Shown in pieces: positions 26,247 to 36,165 of a stretch of 64,000 bases of DNA (position 1 is the first letter of the stretch; every line of letters starts with the position of its first letter). The DNA lies in assembly GCA_012270485.1 (NCBI GenBank), contig JAAXIF010000020.1, positions 136,501-200,500 on the forward strand. The letters are read 5' to 3'. The translations under genes and the position numbers were made by a program. A model generated the notes under the pieces. It did no database searches and was not told the DNA's origin. It saw only the letters and a list, made by a program, of their open reading frames with translations. Origin of the DNA: Sphingobacteriales bacterium (GTDB taxonomy: Bacteria; Bacteroidota; Bacteroidia; Chitinophagales; Chitinophagaceae).

Positions 26247-26284
26247 TCTATCGCCTACACCTCTACTTAAACAAGTGCACTGCT

Positions 26285-29200
26285 TTGCGTTTATTGTCTT
26301 TTTTTGTTTTTGTATTGCTGCTATTGAGTCATGCCCCTGCATCAGCTCAGCAGCGAGATAGTTTGCGCTATCCTATTAGCGACAGAAGAGGCGATGCTTT
26401 GAGCGAGCGAAGTAAGAACCCATTTGACCTTCGAGACACTGCACTGATTAAAAGAACCATTGAATACGATCCTAAGAGAAAACAATATGTCATTGTAGAA
26501 AAGGTCGGTAATCGCTACTACAGAATACCAACAAACATGAGTTTTGAAGAGTTCTGGCGTATGCAGGCAAGAGAACAAGAGAGAGCTTACTTCAAAAAAA
26601 GAGCAGATGCGATTACATTATTGAATAAAAAAGTACCAAGACCTAAACACGAAGTATATACCAGCTTATTTGACCGCATATTCGGATTAAATGATGTAGT
26701 CAATAGGTACGCAGGTGATATAAAAACTGGTATCGATGATGCTCGCAATGCAGCCAATGATCTGAATAAACTGAAGATTGATATTCGTCCAACAGGTGAT
26801 GTAAATATTCTCGCCGGATACCAAGGCCAAAATATTAAAAATCCAACACTACCGGAGAGAGCACGAAAAAACGGCGGCTTTGATTTTGATATGAATGCCA
26901 ATCTAAACGTGAATGCGAATATTGGTAACAAACTAAAATTCCCTATCAACTATAATACACTCTCCAACCTAAACTTTGATAATCAGTTGAAACTTGATTA
27001 CAAGGGAATGGATGATGAACTGATCAAAAGTATTGAAGCCGGAAATATTTCTTTTCAATCCAGAGGAACATTAATTCCCAGTGCACAGAATCTTTTCGGT
27101 ATTAAAACACAATTACAGTTTGGAAAACTTTTTGTAACAGGTGCTTTGGCGAATCAACGTTCTAGTCGACAATCCGTTGTATTACAAGGAGGGGCTGCTA
27201 CGCAAAACTTTCAAAAGCGATTGGATGATTATGAAGAAAACAGGCACTTTCTTCTAGGTCAATATTTCAAGGATAACTTTAATAAAACCATGGCCAACCT
27301 GCCGGTCGTAAACTCGCAGGTACAAATTCAAAGAATTGAAGTATGGGTAACCAATAGAACCGGTGCTACTACCGAAGCTCGTGATATCGTTGGTTTGATG
27401 GATTTGGGTGAAGCAAGACCTTTTAATCCTGCTGTTACACCACAAACCAATAATCCACTTCCTTTTAATGGTGCCAATAATTTATATCCTTCTTTGGCCG
27501 GTGACCCCAATAGCAGGAATCCTTCTTTTATCAATACGTTATTATTGTCGAAAGGATTGAGACCGGTAGATGATTATGAAAAAACCTTTGCTAGAAAACT
27601 AACCCCAACAGAATACTCTTTCAATCCTCAAGTAGGGTTTATCTCTATCAATACACAACTGCAGCCTGATGAGGTATTGGCAGTTGCATTTCAATATACA
27701 TACAATGGTAGGGTATATCAAGTAGGTGAATTTTCACAAGATGTGGCTTTGGATTCAACGGGTGGGGTACAGAAAGTTTTATTCTTAAAATTATTGAAAG
27801 CTACTTCACAAAGAATTCAACTACCAATATGGGATTGGATGATGAAAAACGTATACTCTTTAGACGTATTTGGAGGTATACAAAGAGAAGATTTTAAACT
27901 CAATGTATTGTATGAAGAACCTAGTGGGGGTTTGAAAAGATATTTACCCGAAACTTCTCCGGCTGCTAATGGTCAACCCTTGCTACGGATTCTAAATTTG
28001 GATCGATTAAACAATCGAAATGACCCACAGCCCGATGGTGTATTTGATTTCATTGATAATTTCACCGTACTACCTCAAACGGGAAAAATTATTTTCCCGG
28101 TATTAGAGCCTTTCGGTAGAGATCTGGATACACTTGCATTTGCCGGATTACCCACATCGGTCAAAAATAAATACGTGTATTATGCATTGTATGATTCTAT
28201 CAAAGCCATTGCACAGACCTATGCAAATTTGAATCGCTTCGTGATGCAAGGGCAGGTAAAAGGAAGTAGCAGCGGCTCAGAAATTTATCTTAATACATTC
28301 AATATTCCTCCAGGCTCTGTTACCGTAACAGCGGGTGGACAAATACTAAAAGAAGGAGCTGATTATACAGTGGATTATAATTTAGGCACGGTAAGAATAT
28401 TGAATGCGGGTATTTTAAACTCGAATGTTCCCGTAAATGTCTCTTTTGAAAACAATGCAGGTTTTGGAATGCAGCAAAGAGGATTTAGTGGATTGCGATT
28501 GGATTATATCGCCAACAAAAAACTGAGTTTGGGAGCTACCACAGTTCGATTGGGTGAACGACCCTTCTTTACCAAAATGGCATATGGCGATGATCCGATT
28601 CGTAATACTATGTACGGACTTGATTTTAGCTACCAGTCTGAACTGCCTGGCTTAACAAGACTGCTGAACAAACTTCCTTTTTATTCAACAAAAGCCACAT
28701 CAGCGATCAATGCTTATGGTGAAGCCGCTTTTCTAAAACCCGGACACCCGCCACAAATTGGTAGGGGAGAACAAGGGTTGATTTTTATTGATGATTTTGA
28801 AGGAACGAGAACCAGTATTGACCTTCGTTTTCCTTTTGTTGCCTGGGCATTGGCATCAACCCCTCAAGGCAATGCAAAATTTCCTGAGGCAACACTCACA
28901 GATTCTATCGATTACAATTTTAATCGAGCCAAACTGGCTTGGTATAATATTGAACCCAACTTACAGGATAAAAACAGTAGCAATAACCCATTGCGCAGAA
29001 ACTTGGCGGAGTTGAGTGATCCGCGTGTGCGACAAGTATTTACGAATGAATTATTTCCACAGCGAACCACCAATATCACAGATGTGCAAGCGGCTACTTT
29101 TGACTTGGCTTTTTATCCCACAGAAAAAGGTCCGTATAATTTTGAAACAAGACCTTCGGAGTTTACTGCGAATGGTCGTTTGACAAAACCTGCGAATCGT

Positions 29201-32200
29201 TGGGGAGGAATTATGCGTGCCATCGATCAAACAGATTTTGAAACTGGTAATATTGAGTTCTTTGAGATTTGGATGCAAGATCCTTTCATTTTGAATCCGG
29301 GTAGTAGAGGGGGTAAATTTTTCTTGAACTTGGGAAATGTGAGTGAGGATATATTAAAAGATGGCAAACGTTTTTACGAAAACGGTTTGAATACACCGAA
29401 TATACCTTCAGCAGTGGATAGTACAAACACTTGGGGCAAAACACCGGTGAATCCTATTCAGATTACGCAGGCATTTAGTAATGATCCAAACGACAGACCT
29501 TTTCAGGATGTAGGTTTTGATGGTTTGGATGATGATGCAGAGCGCAGAAAGAAAGGGTATATCTTAAATCGAATCGCACAAAATTATGGTACTTCTTCTC
29601 CGGCTTTTATACAGACACAAGCTGACTTGGCACGCGATAATTACAAATGGTTCCGTGATAATTCATTTGATCAATTGGGCATGGGTATTTTAGGGCGTTA
29701 TAAGAATCATAATAATCCACAAGGAAACTCTCCGGTAGCTGTAACCGGTGGTGGACAGTTTACGCCTGCTGCTACATTATATCCCGATAATGAAGATTTG
29801 AATCGTGACAACACACTAAATGAAACCGAAGCATATTATGAATATGAAGTGAATCTTCGTCCGGGTATGGACGTGGGTATTACACCATATATCACAGATA
29901 AACGAAGAGTAACCGTGAATGCAGCTGATGGTACCACGAAAACAGAAGACTGGTTCTTGTTTAGAATACCCATTCGTGGTTTCAGCAGAAAAGTGGGAAG
30001 CATTGCTGACTTCAAGTCCATTCGTTTTGCCAGATTATACCTGACTGATTTTGAAGATTCTGTCGTGATTCGTATGGCGAGAATGGATCTGGTACGCAAC
30101 CAATGGCGACAGTTTAGCTTCAACTTAGATACTACAGGTGCATACACACCCATTACAAACAGCGCAACTACAACTTTTAATACGCTTGCTGTAAATCTGG
30201 AAGAAAATAGTAGCCGACAGCCAGTTAACTACATTATGCCACCGGGTGTTGAACGTGTTCAATTATTGAGTAATAATGGTGTAAACCTTCAGCAAAATGA
30301 GCAGGCAATGAGTTTACAGGTTCGCAATCTTGTAACAGGTGATGCAAGAGCTGTTTTTAAAACATTGAATCTTGATATCAGACAATACGGTAACCTCTCT
30401 ATGTATTTGCATGCTGAATCCGTGCCCGGTCAACGTCCTTTGCAAGATGATGAATTGTATGCAGTGGTTCGTATCGGACAGGATTTTTTGAATAACTATT
30501 ATGAGATCAAAGTTCCTTTGAAAGTAACGGCTCCTGGAAATTATCCGCGTGGACAAGAAGAAAGGGTATGGCCTGTTGCTAATGACCTGAATGTAAGTTT
30601 ACGTGATTTGATTGATCTCAAACTTCGCAGAAATGAACAAGGGGGAACAGTTACCAATATTTATCGGGAGCGTTTCGGCAATAAGATTTATTCCATCCAT
30701 GGTAACCCGAATTTAGGGGAGGTGAGAGGTATATTAGTAGGTGTAGAAAATCCTTATCGTCCGGATGGACCTACACTTAGCTCAGAAGTATGGGTGAATG
30801 AATTACGTTTATCTGATTTGGACGAACGAGGTGGTTGGGCAGCATTGGGAAGAGTAGATTTGATGCTGGCCGATCTTGGAACCATGTCTATTTCTGCCAA
30901 TACACGTTCACAAGGTTTTGGTACCATTGAACAACGTGTCAACGAGCGTGCACGAGATAACCTGATGCAATTTGATATTGCTGCGAATATTGATGCCGGT
31001 AAATTATTACCCAAGAAAGCCAGATTCTCTCTTCCGGTATATGCCAGTATTAATCGAACCATACTCACACCAGAGTATGATCCATTTGATAGAGATGTTC
31101 GCTACAAAGAAAAATTGAACAACAGTTCCCCTAATCAACGCGATTCTATTCGTAAGGCTGCCGTTGATCAAACCACTATTCGTACACTCAATTTTACCAA
31201 TGCCAGATTTCTTCCCGGAGCAAAACAAGGGTTATTAAGTCTGAGCAACCTTGATTTCAATTATTCATTCACTGAGACAGAACAGACAAGTCCGGTCATT
31301 GATCAAAACAAAGTCACCAGACATCGGGGCGGATTTGGTTATACCTATAATGCACAAAGCAATTATATAGAACCATTGAAAAAACTCATCAAATCAAATT
31401 CTCCGTGGTTTGCATTGGTAAAAGATTTTAATTTCAATCTCAAGCCCTCTTTCCTCAGTTTTAGAACAGATATTCAAAGACAGTTCGGACAATTCATACC
31501 TCGTATCGTTAATACATTTGATAGTAAGGTAGAACGTGTGGATACGACTTATGATAAATATTTTACGTTCGATCGTTTTTATAATATGCGTTGGGATTTG
31601 AGTCGCTCCTTGAATCTTGATTTCTCAGCTGTTAACAATGCACGTGTAGATGAACCATTTGGACAAATTGATACGAAAGAGAAAAAAGACTCTGTTCGAA
31701 AAAATTTCTTTAAAGGTGGTAGGAATACATTGTACACACAAAAAGCAACACTTACCTATACTTTACCACTCAATAAATTCCCAATGACCGATTGGATTAC
31801 TGCTAGGTATGGCTATACCGCAAGTTACAATTGGATTGGGGCCAGTAGATTGGCTTACAATTTGGGTAACACGCTTGAGAACGCACAGGAAAATAATTTT
31901 ACTGCACAGTTCAATTTTGCCAGCTTATACGCCAAGTCCAGATGGATGCGCGCACTGGATAATGTGCCGGCTCCCAAACAAAAAGGAGATACCGCCAAAA
32001 ATAAAAAGCCGGCTTCTAATGTACTGGGATCAACACTTTTGCCGAAATCGGTTGCTTTGCAAGGCTTATTGGGTAAAGACAGAAAAGAAGCCCTTAAAAA
32101 ATGGAAAGCACAAAGAAGAGATGAACGCATCGCACAAAGATTGCTCCGTGCCAATCAATTACCTGAGTTGGGCGGATTGGAAAGAGCAGGAGGTAAATTA

Positions 32201-33610
32201 TTAACGATGTTGAAGAATGTATCGGTGAATTATTCAGCCAATTACAGAAGCAGGTTGCCGGGTTATATGGATAGTACCCGTTTTCTGGGGCAGAATTTTA
32301 ACAGTATGGCACCGGGGCTAGATTATGTATTTGGTAAGCAGCCCGATACTGCATGGTTGAATAAAAAAGCAGCACAAGGTTTATTATCCAGAGATACAAC
32401 ATTTAACTTCTTATTCAGACAAAGTTTTGAACAACGCTTTGAAATAACTGCACAATTAGAACCTGTCAGAGAATTGATCGTTGATTTGAATTTGCAAAAA
32501 TCATTCACGAAAGATTATTCTGAATTATTTAAGGATACATTGGGAACCGGAAAATTCAATCACTTGAATCCATTAGCAACAGGTGGCTTTAGTGTTTCTT
32601 ATGTGGCATTTAATACGCTATTTGGCAAGTTCAATCCCAATGAAATTTCTACTACATTTAAAACATTTGAAAATAATCGTTTAATAGTTTCTCGTAGAGT
32701 GGCAGAGGGAAATCCTTATTGGCAGGCACTTCCGGCAGGTCAGAAATTTACAGCTGATGGATATGCGACAGGTTATGGAAGGTATGCTCAGGATGTACTG
32801 ATTCCTTCATTCCTGGCAGCGTATACCAAAAAAGATCCTAATTCAGTTGCATTGATTAAACAATCCAATCCTAATATTTCTGCGAATCCTTTCAGCGGCA
32901 TTCTTCCAAGACCGAATTGGAGGCTGACATATACCGGTTTAAGTAAGTTACCTTCATTACAAAAGGTTTTCAATAATATCACATTCACTCATGGATACAG
33001 AGGTAATCTGAGTATGAATAGTTTTAATAGTGCACTCTTATACACAGATCCTTTTAGATTGGGAGGCCCGGCTTTCATAGATACCGTAAGTGGCAATTTT
33101 ATTCCTTATTTCCTGGTGCCGAATATTACCATGCAGGAAAGTTTTGAACCCTTGATTGGTATTGATGTTACTACCAACGATCAGATGAACCTGAAATTCA
33201 CCTATAGTAAGGGTAGAAGATTGAGTTTAAGCTTAGTGGATTTCCAATTAAGTGAAACCAGAAATACAGACTGGACATTTGGTTTTAGTTGGAGAAAGCG
33301 CGGTATCAATCTTCCTTTCAAATTACCGGGAGGAAAAGGAAAAAAACTGGAGAATGACCTCACATTAAAAATAGATATTGGTATGCGCGATGAATCATTG
33401 ACCAATAGTAGACTGGATCAGAGTAATGCGTATGGTACAGGCGGGGGCAAAGAACTTAAAATTCAACCTTCAATTGATTACATTATCAACAATAGAGTGA
33501 ACATTCGATTCTTTTTCGATCAAACAAGAATAACGCCCTATATTTCGACTTCTGCACCCAGCGTGAATACCAGAGCGGGAGTAAGTGTGCGAGTATCGTT
33601 AGCACAGTAG
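26285..33610 (+). CDS. sprA: SprA-type outer-membrane translocon of the type IX secretion system (gliding motility)
   Basis: Giant 36-strand barrel protein through which T9SS cargo crosses the outer membrane; in gliding species it is needed for SprB/adhesin export. At 2441 residues the length fits the family. A signal peptide (FFVFVLLLLSHAPASAQQ) is followed by IEYDPKRKQYVIVEKVGNRYYRIPTNMSFEEFW, typical of SprA, then long strand-rich repeats. The only start giving the signal peptide is TTG at 26285; the next in-frame ATG is about 79 residues in, so a non-ATG start is very likely. No other T9SS component is in the window. Confidence 0.93.
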   Translation: MRLLSFFVFVLLLLSHAPASAQQRDSLRYPISDRRGDALSERSKNPFDLRDTALIKRTIEYDPKRKQYVIVEKVGNRYYRIPTNMSFEEFWRMQAREQERAYFKKRADAITLLNKKVPRPKHEVYTSLFDRIFGLNDVVNRYAGDIKTGIDDARNAANDLNKLKIDIRPTGDVNILAGYQGQNIKNPTLPERARKNGGFDFDMNANLNVNANIGNKLKFPINYNTLSNLNFDNQLKLDYKGMDDELIKSIEAGNISFQSRGTLIPSAQNLFGIKTQLQFGKLFVTGALANQRSSRQSVVLQGGAATQNFQKRLDDYEENRHFLLGQYFKDNFNKTMANLPVVNSQVQIQRIEVWVTNRTGATTEARDIVGLMDLGEARPFNPAVTPQTNNPLPFNGANNLYPSLAGDPNSRNPSFINTLLLSKGLRPVDDYEKTFARKLTPTEYSFNPQVGFISINTQLQPDEVLAVAFQYTYNGRVYQVGEFSQDVALDSTGGVQKVLFLKLLKATSQRIQLPIWDWMMKNVYSLDVFGGIQREDFKLNVLYEEPSGGLKRYLPETSPAANGQPLLRILNLDRLNNRNDPQPDGVFDFIDNFTVLPQTGKIIFPVLEPFGRDLDTLAFAGLPTSVKNKYVYYALYDSIKAIAQTYANLNRFVMQGQVKGSSSGSEIYLNTFNIPPGSVTVTAGGQILKEGADYTVDYNLGTVRILNAGILNSNVPVNVSFENNAGFGMQQRGFSGLRLDYIANKKLSLGATTVRLGERPFFTKMAYGDDPIRNTMYGLDFSYQSELPGLTRLLNKLPFYSTKATSAINAYGEAAFLKPGHPPQIGRGEQGLIFIDDFEGTRTSIDLRFPFVAWALASTPQGNAKFPEATLTDSIDYNFNRAKLAWYNIEPNLQDKNSSNNPLRRNLAELSDPRVRQVFTNELFPQRTTNITDVQAATFDLAFYPTEKGPYNFETRPSEFTANGRLTKPANRWGGIMRAIDQTDFETGNIEFFEIWMQDPFILNPGSRGGKFFLNLGNVSEDILKDGKRFYENGLNTPNIPSAVDSTNTWGKTPVNPIQITQAFSNDPNDRPFQDVGFDGLDDDAERRKKGYILNRIAQNYGTSSPAFIQTQADLARDNYKWFRDNSFDQLGMGILGRYKNHNNPQGNSPVAVTGGGQFTPAATLYPDNEDLNRDNTLNETEAYYEYEVNLRPGMDVGITPYITDKRRVTVNAADGTTKTEDWFLFRIPIRGFSRKVGSIADFKSIRFARLYLTDFEDSVVIRMARMDLVRNQWRQFSFNLDTTGAYTPITNSATTTFNTLAVNLEENSSRQPVNYIMPPGVERVQLLSNNGVNLQQNEQAMSLQVRNLVTGDARAVFKTLNLDIRQYGNLSMYLHAESVPGQRPLQDDELYAVVRIGQDFLNNYYEIKVPLKVTAPGNYPRGQEERVWPVANDLNVSLRDLIDLKLRRNEQGGTVTNIYRERFGNKIYSIHGNPNLGEVRGILVGVENPYRPDGPTLSSEVWVNELRLSDLDERGGWAALGRVDLMLADLGTMSISANTRSQGFGTIEQRVNERARDNLMQFDIAANIDAGKLLPKKARFSLPVYASINRTILTPEYDPFDRDVRYKEKLNNSSPNQRDSIRKAAVDQTTIRTLNFTNARFLPGAKQGLLSLSNLDFNYSFTETEQTSPVIDQNKVTRHRGGFGYTYNAQSNYIEPLKKLIKSNSPWFALVKDFNFNLKPSFLSFRTDIQRQFGQFIPRIVNTFDSKVERVDTTYDKYFTFDRFYNMRWDLSRSLNLDFSAVNNARVDEPFGQIDTKEKKDSVRKNFFKGGRNTLYTQKATLTYTLPLNKFPMTDWITARYGYTASYNWIGASRLAYNLGNTLENAQENNFTAQFNFASLYAKSRWMRALDNVPAPKQKGDTAKNKKPASNVLGSTLLPKSVALQGLLGKDRKEALKKWKAQRRDERIAQRLLRANQLPELGGLERAGGKLLTMLKNVSVNYSANYRSRLPGYMDSTRFLGQNFNSMAPGLDYVFGKQPDTAWLNKKAAQGLLSRDTTFNFLFRQSFEQRFEITAQLEPVRELIVDLNLQKSFTKDYSELFKDTLGTGKFNHLNPLATGGFSVSYVAFNTLFGKFNPNEISTTFKTFENNRLIVSRRVAEGNPYWQALPAGQKFTADGYATGYGRYAQDVLIPSFLAAYTKKDPNSVALIKQSNPNISANPFSGILPRPNWRLTYTGLSKLPSLQKVFNNITFTHGYRGNLSMNSFNSALLYTDPFRLGGPAFIDTVSGNFIPYFLVPNITMQESFEPLIGIDVTTNDQMNLKFTYSKGRRLSLSLVDFQLSETRNTDWTFGFSWRKRGINLPFKLPGGKGKKLENDLTLKIDIGMRDESLTNSRLDQSNAYGTGGGKELKIQPSIDYIINNRVNIRFFFDQTRITPYISTSAPSVNTRAGVSVRVSLAQ

Positions 33611-33626
33611 AGAAGTACAAATAATG

Positions 33627-33686
33627 AATGATGAATAAAGAATAAAGAATGATACTTTCGAAATTCATTATTCTTTATTCATCATT
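33627..33686. terminator. Heptamer-word hairpin between sprA and the ABC permease
   Basis: Arms AATGATGAATAAAGAATAA (33627-33645) and its exact complement at 33668-33686: 19 bp, loop 22. Words GAATGAT, GAATAAA, GAATAAA, GAATGAT repeat every seven bases. Convergent genes flank it. Confidence 0.8.
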
Positions 33687-33703
33687 TTGTATCCCTCTGT
33701 TCT

Positions 33704-35047
33704 CTAGTTTTTCTTAATCGCCCATTTCCATAATTCTTTCCATGTTACCTTCTTACCGTACATCAGGATACCTGTGCGATAGATTTTACCTGCCAGCCAA
33801 GTGGTTCCGAAGAATCCGAGTATCAGGAATAGCATACTTAAGATTAATTGAAAAGTAGAAACACCATCCGGTATACCATGGGCTACTCTTGCCATCATTA
33901 CAATGGGAGAGGTTAATGGGAACAAACTGCCAAATACTGCTAAACTTCCGTTTGGATTATTCACCGCTTGCATCATGATGACAATTCCGAAAATGATCGG
34001 CATCATGATGGGCAATAACAGACTTTGTGCATCCTGCATATCTTCATTAGCGGCACTACCTACTGCTGCAAAAAGAGAAGCATACATAAAGTATCCCCCT
34101 AGGAAATAAAAGACAAAGCAACCAACAATGAGTGGGAAGTTGATTTGATTGAGTCCTTCCATCAATCCTCTGATCATATCCGGTTGCTGTTTGGTAGCAT
34201 CTATGGCAGCCATCATACCGGGTTGTACAGGTTGTGCCTGCATACCTTCAAATAATTGAGGGAAAAGAACAGGTATGGCTAGCTGAAGAACAATTGCCAG
34301 TGCTCCCCAAATCAGGAACTGGATCAATCCAACCGCACCTATACCAATAATTTTACCCATCATGAGTTGGAAGGGTTTTACACTACTAATGATTACTTCT
34401 GCGATACGACTTACTTTCTCTTCTACAACACCACGCATTACCATAGTGCCATAAATAAAGAGAATAATATAGATCATAAAACCGGAAATAAAGCCCACCG
34501 CATAACTCACGCCTACTTTGGTTTGGTTTTCTTTTTTACCTGAAGTATTGGCAAAAGTGATCAATTCTTTTTGTGCTTGAATACTATCCAATTGTGCTCT
34601 GGAAATATTCATGGATAAGAGTCGTTTTTCTTCCAATGCTTTGCTGACTCTGTTTTCAATTTTTTCACGGGTCATCAGACCTACGGTTTTCGCTGAACGA
34701 AACTGTAATGAGTCGTTACTTTGTCCACTGATACTAAATCCGGCAGGTACATACAGGTAAGCATCATATTCTTTTTGTTCTAATTTTTTATTGAGTGTGG
34801 CGGTATCTTCATTGACGAAACTGAAAATAATTTCACTGCTTTTTTTCTCATCAATTTTTCCATTGAATACATTGGCCTGATCAACTACTGCTACTTTAAA
34901 GTCGCTCGTTGATTTTACAGACATGAAAATGATGACTGCATAAAATGCAAAAATCAAAATGGGTACGCCGATAGTAGTGAGTAAAAAAGTTTTCTTTTGT
35001 ACCCTAGTGAGAAATTCTCTTCTGGCTACTATAAATATCTTATTCAT
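33704..35047 (-). CDS. ABC-2 type transporter permease (NatB-like)
   Basis: A 447-residue permease with one N-terminal span (KTFLLTTIGVPILIFAFYAVIIF), a periplasmic loop of about 140 residues, and five or six C-terminal spans including the conserved VEEKVSRIAEVIISSVKPFQLMMGKIIGIG segment of the NatB/ABC2_membrane_3 group. With the ATPase encoded 35 bases upstream it forms an exporter; sodium or peptide/antibiotic export is known for relatives, but the substrate here is not readable. The tail ends in a lysine-rich cytoplasmic end. Confidence 0.85.
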   Translation of the reverse strand: MNKIFIVARREFLTRVQKKTFLLTTIGVPILIFAFYAVIIFMSVKSTSDFKVAVVDQANVFNGKIDEKKSSEIIFSFVNEDTATLNKKLEQKEYDAYLYVPAGFSISGQSNDSLQFRSAKTVGLMTREKIENRVSKALEEKRLLSMNISRAQLDSIQAQKELITFANTSGKKENQTKVGVSYAVGFISGFMIYIILFIYGTMVMRGVVEEKVSRIAEVIISSVKPFQLMMGKIIGIGAVGLIQFLIWGALAIVLQLAIPVLFPQLFEGMQAQPVQPGMMAAIDATKQQPDMIRGLMEGLNQINFPLIVGCFVFYFLGGYFMYASLFAAVGSAANEDMQDAQSLLLPIMMPIIFGIVIMMQAVNNPNGSLAVFGSLFPLTSPIVMMARVAHGIPDGVSTFQLILSMLFLILGFFGTTWLAGKIYRTGILMYGKKVTWKELWKWAIKKN

Positions 35048-35082
35048 AAGTTGTGTTGTTAGTGGTTGAATAACAAAGATGA

Positions 35083-36018
35083 TTAATCTACTTTCTGGAA
35101 TGATCTGGTGAGTGCACTACTACCTTCCACGATGCGAATAAAGATTTCATTGAGAGAAGGCAAAATCTCATGGAAAGATTCAATGGTAGTGCCTTGTTGA
35201 AGAAAGTGCATCAATACATCATTACTACGGAAACCTTCATGAATTTTCACCACAAGATCATTGGAATGATCCTGTAGAACAGAGAAGGCATTGCTGTTGG
35301 TATTGGCAGGTTTTTCCTGTAAGCGAATCTTGAATTGATTCTCTTTGAATTTTTGTTTGATCTCTGCTACTGAACCATCCAACACTTTTTTACCCAGATT
35401 TACCAATACAATATGATCGCAGATTTCTTCTACTTGTTCCATACGGTGGGTACTGAAAATAACAGTAGAACCTCGTTGCGCTAAACCAAATATTTCATCT
35501 TTGATCAAATTGGCATTCAATGGATCCAAACCGCTAAAGGGTTCATCTAGAATGATCAATTTGGGTTCATGAAGAACGGTGGTTACGAATTGCAGTTTCT
35601 GGCTCATCCCTTTACTCAAGTCCTCTACTTTCTTATTCCACCATGTTTCCATTTCCAGTTTCTTGAACCAGTATTTAATTTTCTCCATCGCTTCATTCCT
35701 GCTCAAACCTTTTAGCTGGGCCAGATAAAGCGCTTGTTCTCCAATCTTCATCTTCTTGTACAAACCTCGTTCTTCAGGCATATAACCGATCATGCGAATA
35801 TCATTCAATGGATCAAAAGGTTTGCCATCGAATGTGATCTGTCCCATATCAGGATAGAAAATACCGGTAATCATCCGCAGCAGGGTGGTTTTACCCGCGC
35901 CATTCGGACCTAAGAGTCCGAAAATGCTGCCTTTTTCAATGGAGAAACTGATATCATCCACTGCTTTTTGGGTGGCATAATATTTTCTTAATGCCTCTAG
36001 TTCAAGGATTTTACTCAT
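35083..36018 (-). CDS. ABC transporter ATP-binding protein (NatA-like)
   Basis: A 311-residue ATPase starting at the ATG at 36018; longer in-frame readings add unconserved sequence overlapping the next gene. Walker A is LLGPNGAGKTTLL, the Q-loop region has RMIGYMPEERGLYKKMK, the signature is LSKGMSQKLQ, Walker B LIILDEPFSGLDP, and the switch histidine is in STHRMEQVEE. A C-terminal domain of about 80 residues is typical of the exporter (DrrA/NatA) group. It precedes its permease gene on the same strand. Confidence 0.88.
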   Translation of the reverse strand: MSKILELEALRKYYATQKAVDDISFSIEKGSIFGLLGPNGAGKTTLLRMITGIFYPDMGQITFDGKPFDPLNDIRMIGYMPEERGLYKKMKIGEQALYLAQLKGLSRNEAMEKIKYWFKKLEMETWWNKKVEDLSKGMSQKLQFVTTVLHEPKLIILDEPFSGLDPLNANLIKDEIFGLAQRGSTVIFSTHRMEQVEEICDHIVLVNLGKKVLDGSVAEIKQKFKENQFKIRLQEKPANTNSNAFSVLQDHSNDLVVKIHEGFRSNDVLMHFLQQGTTIESFHEILPSLNEIFIRIVEGSSALTRSFQKVD

Positions 36019-36165
36019 ATTGAAGTGGTTTGGTCGTGTTCGAATAATGTCGAAATGAAGATAGCAAATCAACAATAACAGGTCGTTAGTAGTAGATGAG
36101 GGTGAATTATTACAGTAATTGAACCTGAATCTGCTATTTTCGCGCCTTAAATACGTGAAAACGAT

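Noticed and set aside
31809..32204. 131-codon plus-strand frame inside sprA
   Set aside because: Out of frame with the large sprA reading frame, which carries the family similarity throughout; no start signal or domain.
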